Positions 45,637 through 54,103 of a stretch of DNA of 64,000 nucleotides are shown here, in pieces. Each line of letters begins with the position of its first letter. Position 1 is the stretch's first letter. The translations under genes and the position numbers were made by a program. The notes under the pieces were generated by a model, which ran no database searches, was not told where the DNA came from, and worked only from the letters and a program-made list of their open reading frames with translations. Where the stretch lies: the NCBI RefSeq assembly GCF_006715025.1, contig NZ_VFMK01000001.1, forward strand, positions 3,162,001-3,226,000. Direction: 5' to 3'. This stretch comes from Serratia fonticola. Its GTDB lineage: Bacteria > Pseudomonadota > Gammaproteobacteria > Enterobacterales > Enterobacteriaceae.

Positions 45637-48066
45637 TCAGGAAGAGTGTTCCTCTTCATCAACCAGGTTTTTTGCCCGTTGTTTCATAAACACCACTTCT
45701 TTCGGACTGGAAAGGCTAACCTGTTGCGCCCGTAATAATTTCAAGATATTGAATAACAGATCGCTCTTGGTGGATCCCACCATTCGCGGGCTGGCAACAT
45801 AACCGGTTACGCTGAGGATAATCCCATCCGGACCTAGTTGACTAAAGCGGACATAAGGCGCTGGCGTGTCAAGAATGGCCTCATGCTCCCGGTAAGCATT
45901 CAGCAGAATATTGCGCACCTGCTCGGGATCGATATCAGTAGGAAATGTCAGCGCAATGGTCACTACCCCTTGGGCGTTGCCCATAGTGGCGTTACGCACG
46001 TTCTGTGAGATCAACTGCGAGTTGGGGACAATCATGGTTGAACGATCGCTAAGTTGGATCTCGGTGGCACGCACGTTAATCCGCCGCACATCCCCTTCAA
46101 CCCCGCCGATGCCAATCATATCCCCAACCTTCACTGGACGTTCCGTCAACAGGATCAGACCAGAGATAAAGTTCTTCACGATTTCCTGCAGGCCGAAACC
46201 GATACCGACCGATAATGCACTGACGATCCACGCCAGATTGTTCCACTGGATCCCCAGCGCCGCCAGCGTGATCAGGATCAGCAGCACATAACCCACGTTA
46301 CTGAACAGCGTGATGAGTGAAGCGCGGATACCGACATCACTGATGGTTTTCGGCAACAGTTCATGGCTTAACCAGCGCCGGGTCACCCGCAGGATATAGA
46401 GACCGATCACCAGGCAAATCAACGCATTGAGCAGGTTACCCGGGACAATATTCAGGCTTTTCAGCCCTTCACCACTCAGAATGGCAATAATCTTCTGCAG
46501 CAATGAGTTCGGTGTGGTGGTACCAAAGGAACCATTGAGCAGCGCGACTATCATCAACAATATCAACGAGCATTTGGCGAAGGCTGTGAAGATGATGGTC
46601 AATTGTTCCAGGTGGCGATCTTTAACATTAAGCGATTTTTTTAACGCCCGCCCGCTGGTTGTTTGCGGCGAGAAAATGGCCGCACAGAAGTCAGTAGAAA
46701 AAATCACCAGGAAATAGAACGCCATCATGACCAGTGCTACCCAGATCAACTGGTAGGTCAGGAAACGGGCGAAAGCGACATAGCCGATCAACAGTGAGAA
46801 CATAATCACCACGGCAGAAAGCATAATCAGAATATGCACCAGCCCATCTACCGTTGAACGCTTCTCAAGGTGTTCCCCACGCAGCGCCAATCTGCGGCGA
46901 ATACGTCGGGCATGAAGCGGTATTGCCAGCAACACCATGGCCATCAGTGCCGCAACCAGCCCGTTCCCCTGCACCGTGGTGCCCAGACTGGCACCAATCA
47001 CGTTATTGACCAGCTCTACCGTGCCTAGCGCCAGCGCCAGCCCGGCCAAGAGCGGAGAAAAATAACGCATACCCGCAGCAATCTCATCATTCACCGGTGC
47101 CAGACGCCATGAGGGACGGTTCAAGGAAAGAAATGCGCGGCCTAACCCGGCGATCAGTGCGCAGAAAATCCCCAGTTGCATAAACCCGTCGGCAAAATCT
47201 TGCACCTGAGGCGTCAAGGGTTGAACGCGGGAAAAGGTGGTTTCAATCAGGTTCAACGCCAACGCGGTAGCAAACAGCGTCGTCAGCGCGGTAGCCAGCG
47301 CCATGAAACTACGGCGCAAACGGCCATCGGGCAAATAACGGATACTCAGCCAGGCAAGGAACCGCTCGGCTAAATAGCGTCCCACAGACCAGATAGCAAC
47401 GGCGAGGATCAGTAATCCTAGCGTGCCATAACGCCACTCTTCCTGCCAACTTGCATCCCATGTCTGCTGTAATTGCTGGCTGAAATCCCCCAACCGCGCC
47501 AAATCTTCTGTTTGCGGTTCCACCTCAGGTGACCAGAATTGTGAGCTGAGAATGCTGCCGGTATTCAACGCCAGTTGGGATTTAAAGGCCACTCGCCGCA
47601 GCCCACTGATTTGCTGGCCCAAATCGATCGCCCCGGTGCTGATGGCCTGTGAGCGTTTTACCGCATCGTCCAACTGTTTTTTGGCATTGTTGAGCGTATT
47701 ACGCTGTTGCGCCACGCTGGCAGTTTCGGTCATGGTGCCCGGCTCAGGCGGTGGACCAAGCACGTCCAGTTGTGCCTGCAACTTCTCTTGGGCGGGTTGC
47801 AGATCGGTAGTCAGCTTTTCTGCCGCGGCAGACAACGCCTGAGTGGCATCAAACAGCTTGTTTAACTGGCCATCAGTGCTCGCCTTGGACACCTGTTGTT
47901 TAATGGCATCCAACTGTTTCTGGTAGTTCTTCAGCGAGGTGGCAATATCCTGCGGGCTCAGTTCGGCCGAGGGGTTCTGCTGTGTTGCATTAGCCAGCGG
48001 GGCCAGAGGCAAACCCAGTAACAGAAAGGTAAACAGGAAAAGCTGTAAAGACTTCATCATAGCCAT
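45637..48066 (-). CDS. MscS-family mechanosensitive channel with DUF3772 domain
   Basis: An 809-residue channel-like protein. Residues 1-27 are a signal peptide (MKSLQLFLFTFLLLGLPLAPLANA). Residues about 30-200 form a periplasmic coiled-coil-rich DUF3772 region (QKQLDAIKQQVSKAST), followed by about ten membrane segments and the MscS core near 600-780 (IVSALSVGIGFGLQEIVKNFISGLILLTERPVKVGDMIGIGGVEGDV, with the TM3-like Gly/Ala helix). Such channels protect against hypo-osmotic shock. It lies 23 bp after the small methyltransferase gene's start in the opposite reading sense of transcription order, so the two may be cotranscribed. Confidence 0.85.
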   Translation of the reverse strand: MAMMKSLQLFLFTFLLLGLPLAPLANATQQNPSAELSPQDIATSLKNYQKQLDAIKQQVSKASTDGQLNKLFDATQALSAAAEKLTTDLQPAQEKLQAQLDVLGPPPEPGTMTETASVAQQRNTLNNAKKQLDDAVKRSQAISTGAIDLGQQISGLRRVAFKSQLALNTGSILSSQFWSPEVEPQTEDLARLGDFSQQLQQTWDASWQEEWRYGTLGLLILAVAIWSVGRYLAERFLAWLSIRYLPDGRLRRSFMALATALTTLFATALALNLIETTFSRVQPLTPQVQDFADGFMQLGIFCALIAGLGRAFLSLNRPSWRLAPVNDEIAAGMRYFSPLLAGLALALGTVELVNNVIGASLGTTVQGNGLVAALMAMVLLAIPLHARRIRRRLALRGEHLEKRSTVDGLVHILIMLSAVVIMFSLLIGYVAFARFLTYQLIWVALVMMAFYFLVIFSTDFCAAIFSPQTTSGRALKKSLNVKDRHLEQLTIIFTAFAKCSLILLMIVALLNGSFGTTTPNSLLQKIIAILSGEGLKSLNIVPGNLLNALICLVIGLYILRVTRRWLSHELLPKTISDVGIRASLITLFSNVGYVLLILITLAALGIQWNNLAWIVSALSVGIGFGLQEIVKNFISGLILLTERPVKVGDMIGIGGVEGDVRRINVRATEIQLSDRSTMIVPNSQLISQNVRNATMGNAQGVVTIALTFPTDIDPEQVRNILLNAYREHEAILDTPAPYVRFSQLGPDGIILSVTGYVASPRMVGSTKSDLLFNILKLLRAQQVSLSSPKEVVFMKQRAKNLVDEEEHSS

Positions 48067-48371
48067 GAATGCTCAGCATAGGGTTAGCGATAAACGCAAC
48101 AGGCGGAGCAATGAACATCGCCCCGCCTGATTAACATAGGCGCTGATTATAATAACAACCTATTCGACACAAAAGCGTAATCATCCAGGGATCCTGAATA
48201 ACGCACAGCAAGCGCAATCCAACAGCCAAAAGGCTTGAAGAAGGCACCAGACGTAACGCCTTGCGTGGCAACAGAACAATAAAATGATCATTAAATAATA
48301 ATTTATTATTGTTTTACGATAATTTAAGGGGTAAGGTCTGTACAACTTCCACTCACTGCCTTGAGGTATTT

Positions 48372-48932
48372 ATGACATTAGACCGGCTTGCCCTCTTCAG
48401 CCAACGCATGGCTACCATTACATTGTCTCTACTGATCGCCATGTTATTGCTGAATACCGTTTATTGGCTGTTCCCGAACGTCGCCGAAAACCAAGGTTAC
48501 GGATTTGATTTTTCACTATCAAATAAGTTAATTAGCAGCCTGGCGGTTAATCTGCATGCTTTTCCATGGTGGCAAATTGCCGGTGGCATTATCATATCAA
48601 GCGTGCCATTGCTCGCTCTGGCGCTAGGCTTGTATCACTTACGGTTATTGTTTAAAACCTATGGGCAGCGCGCCTACTTCTCAGATATTGCGGCCAATCA
48701 TTTGGGGAAAATGGGGCAATACGTCGCCATCTGGACGATTTTGGAGCTACTGTGCGAGCCTTTGCTCAGCTATTGGACAACCATGCTGGAGCCGGTTGGC
48801 CAGCGGGTTGTGACGATGAGTTTCGATTCAGGAAATATTGTTGCCCTGTTTCTCGCGGCCTGTATTGCGATCATCGCACAAATATTAAAGCAGGCCAGCA
48901 GGCTGCATTCTGAAAATCAACAGTTCGTGTAA
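48372..48932 (+). CDS. DUF2975 family inner-membrane protein
   Basis: A 186-residue protein with four membrane segments (near 12-35, 65-90, 108-130 and 155-175), matching the DUF2975 layout. The start MTLDRLALFSQRM at 48372 has GAGG 5 nt upstream. It is followed 11 bp later by a small XRE-type regulator, the standard pairing for this family, in which the membrane protein probably modulates the regulator. Physiological role unknown. Confidence 0.75.
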   Translation: MTLDRLALFSQRMATITLSLLIAMLLLNTVYWLFPNVAENQGYGFDFSLSNKLISSLAVNLHAFPWWQIAGGIIISSVPLLALALGLYHLRLLFKTYGQRAYFSDIAANHLGKMGQYVAIWTILELLCEPLLSYWTTMLEPVGQRVVTMSFDSGNIVALFLAACIAIIAQILKQASRLHSENQQFV

Positions 48933-48943
48933 GGTATCCCAAT

Positions 48944-49174
48944 ATGTCGATCATTGTCCGGCTAGACGTGTTGTTAGCCACGCGTAAAGTCAAATCCAAG
49001 GAGCTGGCAGCCGCGGCCGGTATCACCGAGCAAAACCTCTCACTGCTGAAACAGGGCAAGGTGAAAGGAATTCGTTTTGCTACGCTGGATGCTATCTGCC
49101 GTTATCTTGATTGCCAACCGGGAGATGTGCTGGAACATATCCCGGATACAGAACGCTACGCTGACGATGAGTGA
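48944..49174 (+). CDS. Small XRE-type regulator (YozG-like)
   Basis: A 76-residue Cro/CI-type DNA-binding protein consisting almost only of the HTH: VRLDVLLATRKVKSKELAAAAGITEQNLSLLKQGKVKGIRF, then ATLDAICRYLDCQPGDVLEHIP. AAGG precedes the start. It forms an operon with the DUF2975 gene and probably autoregulates it. A weak hairpin (CCCAGCA / TGTTGGG) follows at about 49183-49213. Confidence 0.85.
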   Translation: MSIIVRLDVLLATRKVKSKELAAAAGITEQNLSLLKQGKVKGIRFATLDAICRYLDCQPGDVLEHIPDTERYADDE

Positions 49175-49299
49175 TCTGCACAGGCCCAGCAGGCAAGCGA
49201 TCTCGCTGTTGGGTCTGTTCGCAACGGGATAGCACAAACCCTCAAACCCGCTTATAATCCGGTTACCTTTCAACCAACGTGATAAAAAGGAGGTTTACT

Positions 49300-49383
49300 A
49301 TGCTGGCGTGCGAATTGTTTATATTCTCACATCACCTTGGTGATTGCCGCTGCTCAAGCATTATCGGTATCGTGCTGCGATAA
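49300..49383 (+). CDS. Putative 27-residue leader peptide upstream of ABC-F gene
   Basis: A short ORF beginning MLACELFIFSHH and ending IIGIVLR, with a perfect ribosome-binding site AAGGAGG 6 nt before the ATG, far stronger than that of the ABC-F gene 108 bp downstream. Between the two lie small inverted repeats (CCGG-CTTA-CCGG; TCGTCA/TGACGA; AGGCA/TGCCT). The layout suits ribosome-mediated attenuation, as known for inducible antibiotic-resistance ABC-F and erm genes. That the peptide stalls ribosomes is inference. Confidence 0.55.
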   Translation: MLACELFIFSHHLGDCRCSSIIGIVLR

Positions 49384-49491
49384 CCTGAGCTTGAGCGAAA
49401 CATTCTAAAGCCCTTCCCTCCGGCTTACCGGGTTGTCGTCAGCGATGTTTGACGATAGGCATCTCTTTGCCTGTAATCTTGAGTAAGCAAA

Positions 49492-51222
49492 ATGAGTACA
49501 TTACTTTCTGCACAATCTGTCTGCCTTGACACCGCGTTCGGCCCCCTGCTGGCTGAGATTTCTTTTAGCCTGCGGAAAGGCGATCGTATCGGTTTGATCG
49601 GCCATAACGGCTGCGGCAAAAGCACCCTACTGAAAATCCTCAGTGGAGATATTCCTGTCAGCGCTGGCACCGTCAGCCAATCACACCACTGCCTGATGGC
49701 TCGAGTGGAACAGCACCTCCCTGAAGCCTTGTACCACTGCACACTGTTAGATGCCGTGCTTAACGGGTTGGCAGAGGATCACCATCAACCCGAGCGTTGG
49801 CAAGCCGAAGTGCTACTGGCCGAATTGGGATTCGATAAGGCCGCATGGGAACTGACCGCAGGCACATTAAGCGGTGGTCAGCATACGCGATTGCTGCTGG
49901 CACGGGCGCTGATCCGCCAGCCGAATCTGCTGCTGCTGGATGAACCCAGTAACCACCTGGATCTGCCAACGCTATTATGGTTGGAACATTTCCTTAAAGA
50001 CTGGGGCAGCAGCTTTGTGCTGGTTTCCCACGATGTGCGGCTACTGGACAGCGTCACCAACTGTACCTGGATCCTGCGGGATAAAACCTTGCAGTTCTTC
50101 CGGTTACCCTGCACCCACGCACGCGCGGCACAACAGGAGCAAGATCGGGCGGATGAGCAGCGTTTTCAGACCGAGCAAAAAGAAATTGAACGCGTAACGA
50201 AAAGCGCCAAGCGGCTGGCGACCTGGGGCCAGGTGTATGACAACGAAGATCTGTCACGCAAAGCCAAACAAATGGAAAAACACGTTGACCGGCTAAAGGA
50301 ACAGCAAACCATACTGAGCGCGGGCAGCCAGTGGCAGCTTAAACTAAGTGGGGAAGCACTGCCGGCGGATCGGGTTCTGGCACTGGAGCAGTTGGCCATT
50401 CGCCCTGCGCCTGACGCTCCGGTGCTATTCAAGCTGGAGAGTCTGCGGGTAAAGAGTGGCGATCGTATCGCTCTGGTGGGCCGCAACGGCTGCGGTAAGT
50501 CTTCATTACTGCGTTATTTATGGCAGGAATATCAACAGGCGAGTGGCAAGGGGGTGAATTTTCATCCCCGCGTACGCGTTGGCTATTACGATCAAAGCCT
50601 GCAACAGCTTGACGATCGGGATTCGTTAAGCGAAGCGCTTAGTCATTTTGCCCCCTTGACTGAAGAACAACGCAAAATGGCGTTGATCGGTGCGGGTTTC
50701 CCCTATTTACGTCATCAACAGACAGTAAGTACCTTGAGTGGCGGTGAACGCTCACGGCTACTGTTTATCGGGCTAACGCTGGCCAACTATTCTCTGTTGC
50801 TGTTGGACGAACCCACCAACCATCTGGATATGGCAGGCAAGGAGGAACTGGCCGCCGCGCTACAACAGTTTGCTGGTGCGGTGTTGCTGGTCACCCACGA
50901 TCGAGTGCTGATGGAACAAAGCTGTAACCGTTTCTGCCTGATCGACGATCGGTATTTGACTGAATGGCACGATCTTGCGCAGGTTTACAGCATTCTCAGT
51001 GAGGATGGCAGTGAGGAGCGCTCAATCCGCGGTGACGTGGAGACTTCTGGCTCCCTTCCTGCCCCCCTGGACGATGAAAATCTCCTGTTAGCAACGCTGG
51101 TTGCTCTGGAGCACAAACTTGAGGAGGATATGGCGCGCAAAACCAGGCATCAAAAACCACAGTTGCAACAACAGTGGCGGCAAGAGATAGCGGTTATCAA
51201 CGCTAAACTTGGGCTGATGTAA
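49492..51222 (+). CDS. ABC-F family ATPase
   Basis: A 576-residue soluble protein with two ATPase domains and no membrane segments. Walker A motifs are GHNGCGKST (near 38) and GRNGCGKSS (near 330); signatures are LSGGQ and LSGGE; Walker B are LLLLDEPSNHLD and LLLLDEPTNHLD. The linker between domains is charged (about 210-275). ABC-F proteins bind the ribosomal E site; some protect against antibiotics, others act in translation. This one does not match EttA, Uup, YbiT or YheS length and motifs closely enough to name. The leader ORF upstream suggests inducible expression. Confidence 0.85.
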   Translation: MSTLLSAQSVCLDTAFGPLLAEISFSLRKGDRIGLIGHNGCGKSTLLKILSGDIPVSAGTVSQSHHCLMARVEQHLPEALYHCTLLDAVLNGLAEDHHQPERWQAEVLLAELGFDKAAWELTAGTLSGGQHTRLLLARALIRQPNLLLLDEPSNHLDLPTLLWLEHFLKDWGSSFVLVSHDVRLLDSVTNCTWILRDKTLQFFRLPCTHARAAQQEQDRADEQRFQTEQKEIERVTKSAKRLATWGQVYDNEDLSRKAKQMEKHVDRLKEQQTILSAGSQWQLKLSGEALPADRVLALEQLAIRPAPDAPVLFKLESLRVKSGDRIALVGRNGCGKSSLLRYLWQEYQQASGKGVNFHPRVRVGYYDQSLQQLDDRDSLSEALSHFAPLTEEQRKMALIGAGFPYLRHQQTVSTLSGGERSRLLFIGLTLANYSLLLLDEPTNHLDMAGKEELAAALQQFAGAVLLVTHDRVLMEQSCNRFCLIDDRYLTEWHDLAQVYSILSEDGSEERSIRGDVETSGSLPAPLDDENLLLATLVALEHKLEEDMARKTRHQKPQLQQQWRQEIAVINAKLGLM

Positions 51223-51231
51223 ACTCTGAAT

Positions 51232-51251
51232 GGGCGCAGCATGCTGCGCCC
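51232..51251. terminator. Perfect 20-bp palindrome between convergent genes
   Basis: GGGCGCAGC - AT - GCTGCGCCC, 9 bp after the ABC-F stop and 11 bp from the stop of the convergent CDF gene. Likely a bidirectional transcript end. Confidence 0.65.
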
Positions 51252-51262
51252 AAACATGAAGC

Positions 51263-52636
51263 CTACACCGCTCTCAGAGGTTCCACATGCCCCACGACTC
51301 GCGACACCATCGGGAATTGTACTCTCAACTGCCGCTCGATATGGTCTACTGCGTCATGCGCTGCGGAGATGGACAAAGCAGGTAGCACTCGACAATGGAA
51401 ATTGACAATTACGCCCTGCGGCGTTTCACGAGCACGAATGTTATGCACGTCCTGTACCAGACCGCCCTGTTCCGCCGAGAACGTCAGCGCCTGTTGGATC
51501 TTGGTCAGTTCGCCTGGGAGCACATCCTGACTGGCCAGCCAATTCGGCGTTTGTGGTTCCAGATGCGTTTCTATTTCAGTGTTTTCCCCCAACGTCTGGC
51601 GCAGAGCCTCTTCAACTTCACTGGCGATATCATGAGCTTGCTCTACGCTGACCTGCGCGGGCACCAACAGATCCATACCAATAGCCATATGATCCGCCAA
51701 TTGCTGCAACGAAAGGTTTTGCACCACGGCCCCCTGGTTGGCGGCAAGAATACGGATACGCGTTGCAATATCCTCATCACTTCTGACCTGGGGAATGGCA
51801 ATCACCCTCGCCTCCAAATTGGCGTATTGCTGTTTCAATCTGGTGCTAATGTCTTGTTTGAGTGCGTTGATCCGTTCAAGTGGTAATGTCCGGCAAACCC
51901 CGACATTCACTTCGATAAACAATGTGGCACCCGCACTGCGTAAACGGATATTTTCGACCACTAATACCGCTGGGAAGTCATTCACCAGCGCAGCGATATC
52001 CTCCCTGATCCCCGCCGGGGCTGTATCGATCAACGAATCAAACGAGCGTCTGCCTAATTTCAACGCCGCCACCAGGATAAACCCTGCGACGACCAACGCG
52101 GCTAGCGCATCAGCACGGGTAAAGCCGAACAGCACAAACACCATCCCCAGCAGCACCACGCCAGAGGACAACATATCAGAGAAAAAATGCAGCGCATCGG
52201 CTTCCAGAGCCGCGCTATCCGTGGCCTTGGCTACGCGGTTTAATGCTTTGACGCGGAAAAAGTCGATGACAATCGACACGATCAGCACCGCAATAACCAC
52301 GGGGGCAGCGACAATCTGATGGGCCTCTCCCAGCAAACTGCTCATTGCTTCATAGATTATCCAGCCCGCAGCGGCAAGTAACAGCAGCACTTCGAACAAT
52401 GCCGCCAGATTTTCGACTTTGCCGTGGCCGAAATGATGATCGTCGTCAGCAGGTTTATCACTGACGCGTACCGCCCACCAGGTAATGGTCGTGGCAAGAA
52501 AATCAGTAAAAGAATGGATCCCTTCGGATATCAAACCAATACTGCCGGTAAAGATGCCGGCAATAAATTTACCCAATGCTAACAGTCCGCTGGCAATCAT
52601 CGAATTTCTTGCAACGGTTTGTTTTTCATTTTGCAT
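51263..52636 (-). CDS. Cation diffusion facilitator (CDF) metal efflux transporter
   Basis: A 457-residue inner-membrane transporter. Six membrane segments fill residues about 12-210; metal-binding patterns are EGIHSFTDF in TM2 and EADALHFFSDMLSSG (H-x-x-x-D) in TM5, with a His-rich DDDHHFGHGKVENLAAL loop between. The C-terminal half contains two regions resembling the ZT-dimer cytoplasmic fold, longer than the single one in FieF (about 300 residues). Likely substrates are Zn2+, Fe2+, Co2+ or Mn2+. Start 52636 (MQNEKQ) is preferred over the 19-residue longer frame. Confidence 0.8.
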   Translation of the reverse strand: MQNEKQTVARNSMIASGLLALGKFIAGIFTGSIGLISEGIHSFTDFLATTITWWAVRVSDKPADDDHHFGHGKVENLAALFEVLLLLAAAGWIIYEAMSSLLGEAHQIVAAPVVIAVLIVSIVIDFFRVKALNRVAKATDSAALEADALHFFSDMLSSGVVLLGMVFVLFGFTRADALAALVVAGFILVAALKLGRRSFDSLIDTAPAGIREDIAALVNDFPAVLVVENIRLRSAGATLFIEVNVGVCRTLPLERINALKQDISTRLKQQYANLEARVIAIPQVRSDEDIATRIRILAANQGAVVQNLSLQQLADHMAIGMDLLVPAQVSVEQAHDIASEVEEALRQTLGENTEIETHLEPQTPNWLASQDVLPGELTKIQQALTFSAEQGGLVQDVHNIRARETPQGVIVNFHCRVLPALSISAAHDAVDHIERQLRVQFPMVSRVVGHVEPLRAV

Positions 52637-52662
52637 AGCACAGCTCTTCTTCGAAGTGAAAA

Positions 52663-52851
52663 TCAGTTTTTTGTTTTTGCAGAAAATTGCCAAACAAACG
52701 CAATGAGCAGCATACTTCCAGAAAATGTCAGCATCAAGCTGGAAAGGAATTCAGATTTACCTGTTGAATAATAATAAATCTCATTAATGCCTACAGTTAG
52801 CATTAAAATGCCATAAAGAAACCCGAGAATTAAAATAACCATTATCGTCAC
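52663..52851 (-). CDS. Small two-helix membrane protein, hypothetical
   Basis: A 62-residue frame with two hydrophobic segments (MVILILGFLYGILMLTVG and LMLTFSGSMLLIAFVWQF) and a charged tail. No good ribosome-binding site is seen before the possible starts. It lies just upstream of the CDF gene on the same strand. The composition argues for a real small membrane protein, but I cannot name a family. Confidence 0.4.
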   Translation of the reverse strand: MTIMVILILGFLYGILMLTVGINEIYYYSTGKSEFLSSLMLTFSGSMLLIAFVWQFSAKTKN

Positions 52852-52951
52852 ACACGGTTAATACCGTCGATTGTCTGCTGTTATATCATCCCCCCCGTAA
52901 TTTGTGATGTTATTACAGGGAGGATGCGCCTAGGCGGATCTTTTTCGTTCA

Positions 52952-53044
52952 TTAGTCATCCCATCTTGTGCTCATATAGGCCGCAATCAGACCCAATGCG
53001 CTGACAAAACCCAAGAACCCCATAAAAATCATCATGTTTCCCAT
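52952..53044 (-). CDS. mgtS: MgtS-like 30-residue inner-membrane peptide
   Basis: A 30-codon ORF: starts MGNMMIFMGFLG, then a hydrophobic helix, and ends LIAAYMSTRWDD. This lines up with E. coli MgtS (31 residues), sharing the GNM start, FM, LG, the LAAY/IAAY block and the terminal WDD. MgtS is made under low Mg2+ (PhoPQ control) and stabilises the Mg2+ importer MgtA and acts on PitA. A good site, AGAGGA, stands 7 nt before the ATG. No clear PhoP box was found by eye upstream. It is too short for ordinary gene callers. Confidence 0.8.
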   Translation of the reverse strand: MGNMMIFMGFLGFVSALGLIAAYMSTRWDD

Positions 53045-53880
53045 AACGCTATCCTCTAATCTTTATTAAACCTAATCGATATTGACCTCTGTTTTTAAAG
53101 CTACAGTCGGAAAGTTGTCCATTGTGTTGATACACCTCCGCGGTAATAAGCCCCATTAACAGGAGCGACGTTAATCGCAACGGCATTTGCGATTTTCATT
53201 TCTCTTTGTTCTCCAGTTGCCTGGAGCACGTCCAATAGTCAGCTGACTACGGGTTTTACGTCATTTATTGACACGTAAACGCGTACTCGGCCAGGTAAAG
53301 GCCAGCGCAGATAAGTTTGGAGGTGATTTAAGCATGCTGGTCCCCATTCTGTTTAAACATCAACAGTGAATCGTAAAGGGGCGTAAACCAGAGAGGGAGT
53401 GCAGAAGACCTATCTCCGCGTCCAGGTTTTAGCACTATACAACGTATCTGAAAAAATTCAGAAGTTACTTTGGGCTGAACCTTAATCCGATAAAGCCTGT
53501 CTTAACCTTGGGCATCTCTCGATGTCGTCAGATCAGTAACCTGTGTTTGTATAGGAGCCTCGCCAAACGAGATACTGCAAAAACTACGCGCTTATTATAA
53601 GCCGGTCCGAACGGTTTGCGCTCGATAACTTACAACTTGTTGAGGGTATATTTAACAAACATACGCCTCACCGCCCTCTGCAGAGTCAACCTTTTCTCTT
53701 ACATTCTGCTAATCAAGTAGCATTTTTGGTATATTCATGAGGGGTTGGAGAGAAAGCTAATTCCCGATTTTCGTACTCCATGGTAACATTATCCTCAGGA
53801 AAACTAATAACGGGAATATTCCTATCATTTAGCAGTGTCATATTGTTTAAAAGTATAATTTCACAGGGAATCCACAACTT
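53045..53880. other. Noncoding region with one weak small ORF (53101-53199, minus strand)
   Basis: It holds the promoter of the MgtS-like gene. A 32-codon minus-strand ORF (MKIANAVAINVAPV...) with GGAG 11 nt before its ATG is possible but unsupported. In E. coli the sRNA MgrR lies beside mgtS; no similar sequence was recognised here. The rest shows no gene. Confidence 0.35.
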
Positions 53881-54057
53881 ATGGAAAATCGCACATTGAC
53901 CAGCGTCGAAGAATTTATATATAAAAAGCATGATGGCGATATTAAATCCTTCGCACAACGGCATAAAACCAGCGTAAATAAAGTTAATGACTGGATCCGT
54001 CGTGATGCACACATCATTAATGGTAAAATCTGTATCCCCACCCGGCATTCAGGGTAA
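53881..54057 (+). CDS. Small HTH-like protein (58 residues)
   Basis: Begins MENRTLTSVEEFIYKKH and contains KSFAQRHKTSVNKVNDWIRR, a pattern like the helix-turn-helix of small Cro-type proteins, then HIINGKICIPTR. Such proteins bind DNA and are often of prophage or toxin-regulator origin. AGGGA lies about 11 nt before the ATG. A perfect intrinsic terminator starts 16 bp after its stop, which supports transcription on this strand. A 111-codon frame on the opposite strand is judged to be its shadow. Confidence 0.6.
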   Translation: MENRTLTSVEEFIYKKHDGDIKSFAQRHKTSVNKVNDWIRRDAHIINGKICIPTRHSG

Positions 54058-54073
54058 TCTTTCCTTTCTCTCG

Positions 54074-54102
54074 CCACCGGTGTCTGATTCCGGTGGTTTT
54101 TT
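54074..54102 (+). terminator. Intrinsic terminator after the small HTH-like gene
   Basis: CCACCGG - TGTCTGATT - CCGGTGG followed by six T: a textbook rho-independent terminator on the plus strand, just before the convergent hydrolase gene's stop. Confidence 0.85.
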
Positions 54103-54103
54103 A

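Noticed and set aside
53101..53199. 32-codon minus-strand ORF upstream of the MgtS-like gene
   Set aside because: Its ribosome-binding site is poorly spaced and no homologue is known to me; kept only as a remark on the intergenic region.
53713..54048. Minus-strand frame of 111 codons opposite the small HTH-like gene
   Set aside because: No ribosome-binding site or family match; the plus-strand ORF has an HTH-like pattern and a matching terminator.
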